DNA of 25,170 nucleotides from an uncultured Eubacteriales bacterium (GCA_958421945.1 CATZMZ010000015.1:1-25170), one strand, 5' to 3'; counted from the stretch's first letter, positions 16,587-23,562 are shown. Translations and numbers: made by a program. Notes: generated from the letters alone by a model not told the origin.

Positions 16587-16638
16587 TAAAGTAAAATGCG
16601 TAATAATAAAAGTTGTTTAATGCGATAGTGTGTTTCAT
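16573..16638 (-). CDS. Phe/Tyr-rich leader peptide of the aro operon
   Basis: A 21-residue open frame between the promoter and the attenuator. The peptide begins MKHTIALNN, continues FYYYAFYF (residues 10-17) and ends KPNL. Three Phe and four Tyr codons fall within eight positions, and there is no Trp codon. A GGAAG sequence nine bases upstream can serve as ribosome site. The start and the placement of the aromatic run resemble enteric PheL, which also starts MKH and has a Phe cluster. Its role is inferred to be sensing charged tRNA-Phe and tRNA-Tyr by ribosome stalling; the peptide itself probably has no other function. Confidence 0.85.
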   Translation of the reverse strand: MKHTIALNNFYYYAFYFKPNL

Positions 16639-16670
16639 AAAAAATATCTTCCGATTTCTCTTACGCTTTG

Positions 16671-16699
16671 AGTATAGTTTTTTTAATTGTTCTTGTCAA
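16671..16699 (-). promoter_or_regulatory. Sigma-A promoter of the aro operon
   Basis: Minus strand: -35 TTGACA (16694-16699), 17-base spacer, -10 TATACT (16671-16676). The predicted start point is about 25 bases before the leader-peptide ATG. Confidence 0.9.
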
Positions 16700-16830
16700 A
16701 CGTTTTAATGCCTTTTTCGGTAAAAAGTTTATTTTTTTCTTTTATATTATGAGTAAAAACCGCCCTTTTAGCAGTGCGGCGACGGGGATTTATCGCTAAT
16801 GCGTCGGGTATATTTGCATTTCGGCAAGTT

Positions 16831-16872
16831 ATATCGCTTATGCATAAGCGATATTTTCCCCTACGGGAAAAT
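16831..16872. repeat. Tandem inverted repeats (24-bp perfect palindrome plus hairpin)
   Basis: A perfect 24-base palindrome (half-site ATATCGCTTATG, 16831-16854) with no loop abuts a second hairpin, ATTTTCCC ctac GGGAAAAT (16853-16872). It lies in the non-coding gap between livF and the aro promoter. It may be an operator, an intergenic repeat of palindromic type or part of the transcription-stop region; the sequence does not decide. Confidence 0.7.
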
Positions 16873-16916
16873 CAATCAGAAAACGACAAACGAAAAACGC
16901 GGTAAATGAAAAAATC

Positions 16917-16957
16917 AACCGCCGCAGGGCGCGGATATTCCGCGCCCTGCGGCGGTT
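16917..16957. terminator. Strong terminator after livF
   Basis: An 18-bp perfect stem (AACCGCCGCAGGGCGCGG and its complement) with loop ATATT, 28 bases beyond the livF stop. On the minus strand it is followed by GATTTTTT; on the plus strand by TTTTTC. It ends the liv operon and separates it from the aro promoter. Confidence 0.92.
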
Positions 16958-16984
16958 TTTCTTCTTTCGCATAATCCCGATTAG

Positions 16985-17695
16985 TTACTCTCCGAGATAC
17001 GCCTTTTTTATCGATTCGTCGTTTAACAGGTCTTTTCCCCTGCCTTCCTTTACGATTCTGCCCGTTTCGAGAATATACGCCCTGCTTGCGACGGACAACG
17101 CCTTTTTGGCGTTCTGTTCGACTAAAAGCACGGTCGTGCCGCTCTCGTTTATCTTCTTTATCGTATCGAAAATTATGTTTACGAACAGCGGCGAAAGCCC
17201 CATAGACGGTTCGTCTAAAAGCAGCATAACGGGGTTGGACATCATCGCTCTGCCCACGGCGAGCATTTGCTGTTCGCCGCCCGAGAGAGTTCCGCCTATC
17301 TGGTTTGCTCTCTCTTTGAGCCGCGGGAATATTCCGTAAACCCTTTCGAGCGTTTCTTTTATTTTTTTACCGTCTTTAACGGAAAACGCGCCGAGAAGCA
17401 GATTGTCTTTTACGGAGAGTTCCTGAAATATTCTCCTGCCCTCGGGGACTTGCGTAAGTCCCTTTTTCGCCAGCGCGTACGCAGGCGTTTTAGTTATGTC
17501 TTCGCCGCGGAAAGTTACGCTGCCACCCGCTTTGCCGAGTATTCCGTTCACGGCGTGCATTATCGTGGTTTTGCCCGCGCCGTTCGCGCCGATAAGCGCG
17601 ACAATCTCGCCTTCTTCCACCTTAAAAGACACGCCCTTTATCGCTTTTATGAGACCGTAACTCACTACTAAGTCTTTTACTTCCATTATCGCCAT
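16985..17695 (-). CDS. livF: Branched-chain amino acid ABC transporter ATPase LivF
   Basis: One of the two cytoplasmic ATPases that power the LivJHMGF importer. The 236-residue protein has Walker A GANGAGKTT (about 34-42), the Q-loop region EGRRIFQELSVKDNLLLG typical of LivF, signature LSGGEQQMLAVGRAM, Walker B LLLDEPSMGLSP and the H-loop position occupied by glutamine in LLVEQN, as is normal for LivF. The start is supported by AGGAG nine bases upstream. It is the last gene of the operon, 19 bases after livG, and is followed by a strong terminator. Confidence 0.95.
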   Translation of the reverse strand: MAIMEVKDLVVSYGLIKAIKGVSFKVEEGEIVALIGANGAGKTTIMHAVNGILGKAGGSVTFRGEDITKTPAYALAKKGLTQVPEGRRIFQELSVKDNLLLGAFSVKDGKKIKETLERVYGIFPRLKERANQIGGTLSGGEQQMLAVGRAMMSNPVMLLLDEPSMGLSPLFVNIIFDTIKKINESGTTVLLVEQNAKKALSVASRAYILETGRIVKEGRGKDLLNDESIKKAYLGE

Positions 17696-17714
17696 AACAA
17701 TTCGCTCCTGAAAA

Positions 17715-18491
17715 TCAGTTTTCGTCGCCCAGATACGCCTTTATCACTTCGGGATTGTTTAAGACTTCTTTCGTTTCGCCCTTGCACAGTTCGTGACCGA
17801 AGTTAAGCACCGTGAGTTTATTGCATATCCCGCTAACGAGTTTCATATCGTGTTCGATAAGCAAAATAGTCATATCGAAGTTTTTACGGACGAATTTTAT
17901 GGTTTCCATAAGTTCTTCCGTTTCGTGCGGGTTCATGCCTGCGGCAGGCTCGTCTAAAAGCAGAAGTTTGGGGTTGGTCGCGAGTGCGCGCGCTATTTCG
18001 AGTTTTCTTTGCTTGCCGTAAGGAAGATTATACGCGAGTTGGTTGCGTTCTTCTAAAAGCCCGAAAACTTCGAGCAGTTTTTTGGCGTGTTCACGCATAG
18101 CGATTTCCGCATTATAATATCTCGGAAGACGTAAGATGCCTTCTGCCATAGTGTATTTATATTCCGGACGATTTGCCAACCCCACCATAACGTTTTTAAT
18201 GACGCTCATGTTGTTGAACAGTCTTATGTTCTGAAAGGTACGCGCCACGCCGAGTTTGTTCACGTTCATCTGACTTTCGCCCGTAATATCTTTTCCGCAG
18301 AAAAACACCTTTCCGAACGTGGGTCTGTATACGCCCGTAATCAGGTTGAACACAGTGGTTTTGCCCGCGCCGTTAGGACCGATAAGCCCGTACATATCCC
18401 CTTTTACGATTTCGAGATTAACGTCTTCGGCGGCTTTAAGCCCGCCGAAAGAAATGCCGAGATTTTCCGTTTTAAGAATTATTTCAGCCAT
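17715..18491 (-). CDS. livG: Branched-chain amino acid ABC transporter ATPase LivG
   Basis: Partner ATPase of LivF. The 258-residue protein shows Walker A GPNGAGKTT (about 38-46), the LivG-type insert between Walker A and the signature (GVARTFQNIRLFNNMSVIKNVMVG and onward), the family-specific signature YGKQRKLEIARAL in place of LSGGQ, Walker B LLLLDEPAAGMNP and the H-loop LLIEHDM. The ATG follows the livM stop after one base, with AAGGAG inside the end of livM, so translation is probably coupled. Confidence 0.95.
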   Translation of the reverse strand: MAEIILKTENLGISFGGLKAAEDVNLEIVKGDMYGLIGPNGAGKTTVFNLITGVYRPTFGKVFFCGKDITGESQMNVNKLGVARTFQNIRLFNNMSVIKNVMVGLANRPEYKYTMAEGILRLPRYYNAEIAMREHAKKLLEVFGLLEERNQLAYNLPYGKQRKLEIARALATNPKLLLLDEPAAGMNPHETEELMETIKFVRKNFDMTILLIEHDMKLVSGICNKLTVLNFGHELCKGETKEVLNNPEVIKAYLGDEN

Positions 18492-18492
18492 T

Positions 18493-19728
18493 TTACTTAT
18501 CTCCTTTTCCCGAACCTTTCGTTTTTCCGTCGGGCACGGGTTTGTCCGGAACGTAAGATTTATCGGGCGTTAAATCGGTGGATAAAATGGCGTCCATTTC
18601 CACTTTGGTGGGGACTCTCGACCAGTCCGCTCCGAATTCTTTTTCTTTGGCGGGGTCGTGTTTTAACTCTTTTTTTGAAAACAGTTTAACGATTCTCGCC
18701 GTAAACTTCGACCAGTACACGCCGAACCCGTGTTTTTCACGGAAGCCTTTTAATTTCGGCGCATTGTTATAAATAACTAAAACTATAAGAATCAACGCAT
18801 AGAAAAGGTCTTTTAAAACAGCAAGATTTCCGCCAAGCATCGTTGACAGTTTAGAGTCAATAAAAGTTATTACAACCGCAGCGATTATAGAGCCGTTGAT
18901 ATTACCCATTCCGCCAAGTACAACCATAACAAGAAGATTTATAGACCTGTTATAATCAAAGGACGCGGGGTTAATCGAATAATCTTGCGAAACACCGAAA
19001 AACACGCCTGCAACTCCCGCAAAGAAAGCGGAAATAATAAATACTGAAAGTTTATAACCAGTAACGTTAACCCCCATTGCGCGGGCAGCGATTTCATTAT
19101 CTCGTATTGACATAATTGCCCGACCGTGTTTGCTTTTAATAAGGTTAGAAATTACTATAAAGGTTAGAATCGCAAAAATAAAACATATAATATAAAGGTT
19201 TTTATAGTTGTATCTATACAAGTTTCTTAATTCGCCAACGCTTTCTCCGGCAGAAAAAATATTTTTAAGCACGATTTTTACTATTTCTCCGAAAGCGAGC
19301 GTAACGATTGCAAGATAGTCGCCTTTAAGCCTTAACGCGGGCAAGCCTATTATAAACCCGAACACAGCCGCCGCAAGTCCGCCTACAAAAACTGCTATTA
19401 TTAGAGATAGTAGCGGATTAACCTTTGTTAGGCTCAAAAGTACAGTCTGGCGAAACGCCACGGCAGAAAATGCACCTATACTCATAAAAGCGGCATGACC
19501 TATAGAAAGTTCTCCTAAAAAACCTACTACTAGCGATAAAGACATTGCCGCGATAATATAATACCCGATCTTCTCGAGAATTTGAAGTGTACTTCTGCTT
19601 TTCATAAGTCCCGTAGTCTGAAGAACGATAAATAATACAATCACGAACAAGAAAATGAAACAAGTAGTGCAGTTCTTTATTTTAAAATTCTTTTTGACAT
19701 TTGATAAGTAAACCTTAACACCGTTCAT
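18493..19728 (-). CDS. livM: Branched-chain amino acid ABC transporter permease LivM
   Basis: Membrane subunit of the importer, paired with LivH. From the chosen ATG the protein has about 411 residues. A basic N-terminus precedes roughly nine to ten hydrophobic segments, with the LivM blocks LGYYIIAAMSLSLVVGFLGELSIGHAAFM-type sequence, LPALRLKGDYLAIVTLAFGEI and MSIRDNEIAARAMGVNV. A hydrophilic tail of about 80 residues follows the last helix (ending PDKPVPDGKTKGSGKGDK), longer than I expect for LivM. The longer frame starts at 19788 inside livH. I chose 19728 because AGAAGG is six bases upstream and the livH stop is one base away. The base composition is more AT-rich than in livG and livF. 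Confidence 0.93.
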   Translation of the reverse strand: MNGVKVYLSNVKKNFKIKNCTTCFIFLFVIVLFIVLQTTGLMKSRSTLQILEKIGYYIIAAMSLSLVVGFLGELSIGHAAFMSIGAFSAVAFRQTVLLSLTKVNPLLSLIIAVFVGGLAAAVFGFIIGLPALRLKGDYLAIVTLAFGEIVKIVLKNIFSAGESVGELRNLYRYNYKNLYIICFIFAILTFIVISNLIKSKHGRAIMSIRDNEIAARAMGVNVTGYKLSVFIISAFFAGVAGVFFGVSQDYSINPASFDYNRSINLLVMVVLGGMGNINGSIIAAVVITFIDSKLSTMLGGNLAVLKDLFYALILIVLVIYNNAPKLKGFREKHGFGVYWSKFTARIVKLFSKKELKHDPAKEKEFGADWSRVPTKVEMDAILSTDLTPDKSYVPDKPVPDGKTKGSGKGDK

Positions 19729-19729
19729 A

Positions 19730-20605
19730 TCACACCTTCTCCCGTTTTTTCTTGCCGATAAGACCGGTGGGCTTGACAAGCAGAACAACTATCAGAATAG
19801 CAAATTCTATCGCCGTCGTATAACTACCTATTGGCGTCGCAATGCAGAAATTTTCTATAAGCCCCAAAAGTATTCCACCAAGCATTGCACCGGGAATCGA
19901 ACCGATACCGCCTATAACCGCCGCCGTAAACGCTTTTATTCCCGGCATTGCACCCATTGTAACGCTTACGTTGACGGGAATAAGAATATACGCCATGCTT
20001 GCAAGTGCGGCAAGCGCAGAACCTATAATAAACGTTAACGAAATTGTTCTGTCAACGTTTATACCCATAAGTTGCGCCGCGTCTTTGTCTTCGGATACGG
20101 CAAGCATCGCTTTGCCCGTTCTGGTTTTGCTTACGAAAAGAGTAAGTCCTATCATAACCGCTACGGCAATAAAAAGCGTAAATATCGTAGACCATTTAAT
20201 TTTCAGAGAACCGATAGTAAGCATTCCGAAATCCCATAGCCTGACAGGCTTATTCGCCGTACCGAAAATTATCTGCGCCAAACTTTGCAACAGATAACTG
20301 ATTCCTATCGCGGTAATAAGCACCGCGAGCGGAGACGCGCCCCTGAGTGGCTTATAAGCGAATTTCTCTATCGCCATCCCTAATGCGGCGCACATAATTA
20401 CGGCAAAAACAACGGATAAAGCAGGGTCACAATTTAAATCAGTGCAGAATACAAAAAGCGAGTATCCGCCGACCATTATTATGTCGCCGTGCGCGAAGTT
20501 AAGCATTTTGGCTATACCGTAAACCATAGTATAGCCGAGCGCTATCATTGCGTAAACGCCGCCGAGACTCAACCCGTTAATTAACGTAGATAAAAAGTCA
20601 GTCAT
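19730..20605 (-). CDS. livH: Branched-chain amino acid ABC transporter permease LivH
   Basis: Second membrane subunit of the importer. The 291-residue protein begins with the typical LivH stretch LINGLSLGGVYAMIALGYTMVYG and LNFAHGDIIMVGGY. It carries the coupling-helix region VSEDKDAAQLMGINVDRTI and ends with the GGIGSIPGAMLGGILLGLIENF block. About eight hydrophobic segments are visible. Its ATG is preceded by AAGGAAAAG. An intercistronic hairpin separates it from livJ, and the stop is one base from livM. Confidence 0.95.
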   Translation of the reverse strand: MTDFLSTLINGLSLGGVYAMIALGYTMVYGIAKMLNFAHGDIIMVGGYSLFVFCTDLNCDPALSVVFAVIMCAALGMAIEKFAYKPLRGASPLAVLITAIGISYLLQSLAQIIFGTANKPVRLWDFGMLTIGSLKIKWSTIFTLFIAVAVMIGLTLFVSKTRTGKAMLAVSEDKDAAQLMGINVDRTISLTFIIGSALAALASMAYILIPVNVSVTMGAMPGIKAFTAAVIGGIGSIPGAMLGGILLGLIENFCIATPIGSYTTAIEFAILIVVLLVKPTGLIGKKKREKV

Positions 20606-20636
20606 TTTCTTTTCCTTGTGTTTTTTAATAAAACAT

Positions 20637-20671
20637 TCGGTTTCGGTTCGACAAAACAGAACCGAAACCGA
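20637..20671 (-). promoter_or_regulatory. Intercistronic hairpin between livJ and livH
   Basis: A 13-bp perfect stem (TCGGTTTCGGTTC and complement, 20637-20649 and 20659-20671) with a 9-base loop lies between the livJ stop and livH. The downstream tail on the transcribed strand is TGTTTTATT, weaker than a full terminator. Such a hairpin probably raises the amount of binding protein relative to permease by partial termination or by protecting the livJ 3' end. Confidence 0.7.
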
Positions 20672-20689
20672 GTCTTTTACCGCAATAAA

Positions 20690-21892
20690 TTAACCGACGG
20701 TTACGGGTTTGATTTCATATTCGGATACAACTTTCGTAGAGGTATCTACCGTGCCGTCTTTATTCCATTTCATATTCGTGCCGGTAACGCCACTTACGGA
20801 GAAGTCAGGGTTTGCAAATACTTCTTTAAGTATTTCGCATAAGTCTCCTGCAGATATGGTAACGGGAATCTCCTTTTTAAGAGTTTCTTTTGCAAACTTC
20901 ATTGCGTCGGCAATAGCATAAACACAGTCGTATGCAGACGCACCGAATTGAATGGGGGCCTTTTTATAAGAATTTTGATAATTGTTTATAAAATTCCCCG
21001 CTTTCCCTTCGGTTGCTTTGGAATTAAAATGCGAGATATAATATATACCTTGCGTTATCGTTGCATAATCGTCGCCGAGTTCAGCGTCTACGCCGTCAAG
21101 ACCGTCGCTACCGAAATAAATTGTATCAGGGGCAACTAAATCTTTCGCCGCTTTAATAAACAATGCTGCGGGTTGATAATATATCGGCATAAAAATAAAC
21201 TTACAGTCTTTAAGAGCAGCAACCTGCGCGCTGAAATCCGTTGCGTTATCATCGTCAAAAGACCTTACAATAACTTCTTTTCCGTTATAAGTCGTCCCCA
21301 AATCATTGATAAATTTATTATATATCCCTTTAGAATAGTCGTCGTCCGATTTATAAAAAACGCCGATTTGCGTATCCGCAGCAACTTTTCCCGATTCTTT
21401 TATATATTTTGCAGAAGCAGACCCCTGCAAAGAATCGGAGAAACACATCTGATAAGCATTATCATATTCAACTACTGCGTCTGAAGTAGCCGACGGAGTG
21501 ATAAAAAACACATTATCGTTTTTTGAAAGCGATTTATATTGCAAACATGGTTTTGTGGTTACGCAGCCGAGCGAAACCTGCAAACCATCTTCCAACTGTT
21601 TAGCGTATCCGTCGGCGACTTTTGTCTGGTCATGTTTATCGTCATACATCTGAAAATTGATTTTTATCCCGTCAATACCGCCCGCCTCGTTAATTTCCTT
21701 AACTGCGAGTTCTGCGCCGTTTTTAACCGCTTCTCCGTAAACGGCAGCACCGCCGCTTAAAGGACCTGAAGCACCGAAATAATATTCGGTATTGTTTTTC
21801 GTGTAACCTGTTTCTCCGCAACCGACGAAACTCGTCGCCGTCATTACCGCAGCGACAGCCACGGTGAACAACTTTAAAATTGTCTTTTTCAT
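20690..21892 (-). CDS. livJ: Branched-chain amino acid-binding lipoprotein LivJ
   Basis: Extracellular substrate-binding protein of the importer. The 400-residue protein has a signal peptide with lipobox FVGC (C25), so it is membrane-anchored. Family blocks follow: YYFGASGPLSGGAAVYGEAVKNGAELAVKEINEAGGI-type N-domain sequence, the YDDKHDQTKVADGY stretch, and the second lobe with the FMPIYYQPAALFIKAAK and YFGSDGLDG stretches. It is the first structural gene of the operon, which allows high expression. AAGGAG lies seven bases before ATG. The specific ligand within the Leu/Ile/Val group is not readable; the Ile/Val/Leu-rich leader upstream supports branched-chain amino acids. Confidence 0.94.
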   Translation of the reverse strand: MKKTILKLFTVAVAAVMTATSFVGCGETGYTKNNTEYYFGASGPLSGGAAVYGEAVKNGAELAVKEINEAGGIDGIKINFQMYDDKHDQTKVADGYAKQLEDGLQVSLGCVTTKPCLQYKSLSKNDNVFFITPSATSDAVVEYDNAYQMCFSDSLQGSASAKYIKESGKVAADTQIGVFYKSDDDYSKGIYNKFINDLGTTYNGKEVIVRSFDDDNATDFSAQVAALKDCKFIFMPIYYQPAALFIKAAKDLVAPDTIYFGSDGLDGVDAELGDDYATITQGIYYISHFNSKATEGKAGNFINNYQNSYKKAPIQFGASAYDCVYAIADAMKFAKETLKKEIPVTISAGDLCEILKEVFANPDFSVSGVTGTNMKWNKDGTVDTSTKVVSEYEIKPVTVG

Positions 21893-21955
21893 AGCAACAC
21901 TCCTTGTAAAATAGTTTTTACGGGATTATACCCGCAGATTACCCGTTTTATCGCG

Positions 21956-21983
21956 ACCGCGCGGAATTCTTTCCGCAAGCGGT
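21956..21983 (-). other. Stem-loop in the livJ 5' untranslated region
   Basis: Nested inverted repeats downstream of the attenuator: inner GCGGAA ttct TTCCGC (21961-21976) and outer ACCGC/GCGGT (21956-21960 and 21979-21983). There is no T tract. It would be the 5' structure of the readthrough transcript, perhaps stabilising it. Confidence 0.45.
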
Positions 21984-21993
21984 TCGTTTTCTT

Positions 21994-22030
21994 AAAAAAA
22001 CAAGGTCCTCGAATAAAACCGAGAACCTTG
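21994..22030 (-). terminator. Attenuator terminator in the liv leader
   Basis: On the transcribed strand CAAGGTTCTCG (segment 3, 22020-22030) pairs with CGAGGACCTTG (segment 4, 22001-22011) over 11 positions with one G-U pair, followed by seven Ts (21994-22000). It lies after most of the leader peptide and before livJ. Confidence 0.88.
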
Positions 22031-22101
22031 AAATCACTGTATTTTTGAATTTATAAATCAAACACGGCAAAAACAAGGTCCGTTCTTAATAATGAGACCT
22101 C
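22023..22101 (-). promoter_or_regulatory. Alternative RNA pairings of the liv attenuator
   Basis: Segment 1, GAGGUC (22096-22101, in leader codons 16-18), pairs with GACCUU of segment 2 (22075-22080). Segment 2, GGACCUUG (22074-22081), can instead pair with CAAGGUUC (22023-22030), the 5' part of the terminator stem, over eight positions with one G-U pair. A ribosome held on the Val-Val-Leu-Leu codons (12-15) would cover segment 1 and favour the 2:3 antiterminator. Confidence 0.72.
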
Positions 22102-22147
22102 TAAGCAGTACGACGATGGAAAGATTGACGAATATCGAATGTTTCAT
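22058..22147 (-). CDS. Ile/Val/Leu-rich leader peptide of the liv operon
   Basis: A 29-residue open frame between the liv promoter and its attenuator. It begins MKHSIFVN, continues LSIVVLL (residues 9-15), then RGLIIKNG, and ends PCFCRV. Twelve of 29 residues are Ile, Val or Leu, with a dense run at 9-15 and again at 18-20. AAGG lies nine bases before the ATG. The design resembles the enteric ilv leader peptides. The inferred role is ribosome stalling when branched-chain aminoacyl-tRNA is scarce, which would turn on import. Confidence 0.8.
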   Translation of the reverse strand: MKHSIFVNLSIVVLLRGLIIKNGPCFCRV

Positions 22148-22175
22148 ATGTCTATGCCTTGTTTTTTATGTTCTT

Positions 22176-22204
22176 ATGTTAGCAGTATTTTTTAAATTTG
22201 TCAA
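22176..22204 (-). promoter_or_regulatory. Sigma-A promoter of the liv operon
   Basis: Minus strand: -35 TTGACA (22199-22204), 17-base spacer, -10 TAACAT (22176-22181). An A/T-rich tract with repeated ACGCGAAA/ACGTGAAAAAA sequence lies just upstream. The leader-peptide ATG is about 30 bases after the -10. Confidence 0.85.
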
Positions 22205-22276
22205 ACGTATGAAAAGCGTTTTTAAAATTTTTTCACGTTTTTTTCGCGTTTTCGCGTTAATAACGACGGCAAACGG

Positions 22277-23425
22277 TTACATCAGCGACTTGTAAAGGGC
22301 TTTTATGTCTTCTACCGAAGTTTCTCTGGGGTTGCCGGGGCGGCACGCGTCCGCATAAGCGGATTCCGCGAGAGCCTGAACGTCTTCTTCTTTGACGATA
22401 CCTTTGAGCGAAGTGGGAATCCCCACGTCTTCGGACAGTTTTTTCACCGCGTCCACGGCGGCTTTTCTGTATTCCGCCTGACTCATATTTTCCACGCCTT
22501 TAACGCCCATCGCAATCGCTATGTCGCGGTATTTCGTTCCCGTGTATTCGGCGTTATAAGCCATAACCGTCGGGAGCAGAATAGCGCAAGCTTTGCCGTG
22601 CGGCGTGTCGTAATAAGCGGAAAGAGTGTGCGCCATAGAATGGTCTACGCCGAGCCCCACGTTTGAAAAGCCCATGCCCGCGACGTACTGACCGAGCGCC
22701 ATGCCTTCTCTGCCTTCGGGCGTGCCTTCGACTGCGGCGCGGAGCGACCTTGCGATAATTTCAATCGCTTTTATATGGAACATATCCGAAAGTTCCCACG
22801 CGCCTTTCGTAATGTAACCTTCTATAGCGTGAGTGAGCGCGTCCATACCCGTAGCCGCGGTAAGACCTTTGGGCATAGAACTCATCATATCGGGGTCGAC
22901 TATCGCTATAACGGGAATATCCTTGGGGTCTACGCAGACGAATTTGCGTTTTCTCTCCACGTCGGTAATAACGTAGTTTATCGTAACTTCCGCCGCCGTA
23001 CCCGCGGTAGTGGGAACGGCGATTATGGGAACGCATTTGTTTTTAGTCGGAGCGACGCCTTCGAGCGAACGCACGTCTTCGAATTCGGGGTTGGCGATGA
23101 TTATGCCGATTGCCTTTGAAGTATCCATAGACGAGCCGCCGCCGATAGCGACGAGACAGTCCGCCCCGCTCTTTTTGAAAGATTCCACGCCGTGCTTAAC
23201 GTTTTCGATAGTGGGGTTGGGTTTGATTTCGCTGTATATCTCGTAATCGATTTTATTTTCGTCGAGAATATCCGTTACCTTTCCGGTTACGCCGAACCTG
23301 ATAAGGTCGGGGTCAGAACACACGAAAGCCTTTTTAAAGCCTCTGCCCTTTATCTCGGTCGCGATTTCCTTTATCGCGCCCTTGCCGTGATAACTTGTTT
23401 CGTTCAATACGAACCTGTTTGCCAT
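22277..23425 (-). CDS. fucO: Iron-containing alcohol dehydrogenase, FucO-like (lactaldehyde reductase)
   Basis: NAD-dependent group III alcohol dehydrogenase, 382 residues. It looks very close to E. coli lactaldehyde:propanediol oxidoreductase along its whole length: an initial MANR, NPEFEDVRSLEG, VPTTAGTAAEVTINYVIT, the RKFVCVDPKDIP block, ATGMDALTHAIEGYIT and GQYVAGMGFSNVGLG. NAD-binding GGGSSMD is at 95-101. Likely iron ligands are D195, H199, H262 and H276. It probably reduces lactaldehyde or a similar short aldehyde to a diol during fucose or rhamnose fermentation, but no deoxysugar genes are nearby, so substrate is uncertain. AAGGAG precedes the ATG by nine bases. No clear terminator separates it from the liv promoter downstream. 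Confidence 0.92.
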   Translation of the reverse strand: MANRFVLNETSYHGKGAIKEIATEIKGRGFKKAFVCSDPDLIRFGVTGKVTDILDENKIDYEIYSEIKPNPTIENVKHGVESFKKSGADCLVAIGGGSSMDTSKAIGIIIANPEFEDVRSLEGVAPTKNKCVPIIAVPTTAGTAAEVTINYVITDVERKRKFVCVDPKDIPVIAIVDPDMMSSMPKGLTAATGMDALTHAIEGYITKGAWELSDMFHIKAIEIIARSLRAAVEGTPEGREGMALGQYVAGMGFSNVGLGVDHSMAHTLSAYYDTPHGKACAILLPTVMAYNAEYTGTKYRDIAIAMGVKGVENMSQAEYRKAAVDAVKKLSEDVGIPTSLKGIVKEEDVQALAESAYADACRPGNPRETSVEDIKALYKSLM

Positions 23426-23478
23426 AAGTATTCTCTCCTTGATTTTTTATTATGGGGTTTTACCCTTATTCCGCATAA

Positions 23479-23507
23479 AGTATACACCTTTTATCGCGTA
23501 ATGTCAA
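23479..23507 (-). promoter_or_regulatory. Sigma-A promoter of fucO
   Basis: Minus strand: TTGACA (23502-23507), 17-base spacer, TATACT (23479-23484), about 54 bases before the fucO start. A small GGGTAAAACCC inverted repeat lies in the untranslated leader. Confidence 0.88.
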
Positions 23508-23562
23508 CCGCGTGCGTAACTTAAACGTTATGAGAGTTATAAGCAAAGGTTATAAAACGGCT

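Noticed and set aside
16440..16700. T-box riboswitch upstream of aroF
   Set aside because: No AGGGTGGNACCGCG-like T-box or specifier-loop layout is visible; a leader peptide with alternative hairpins explains the region better.
16750..16800. Short plus-strand frame MSKNRPFSSAATGIYR
   Set aside because: Sixteen codons without a ribosome site and with no downstream gene on that strand.
21893..21955. TATAAT sequence near 21925 as an internal livJ promoter
   Set aside because: No -35 hexamer at proper spacing and no TG extension; the upstream promoter with leader is far better.
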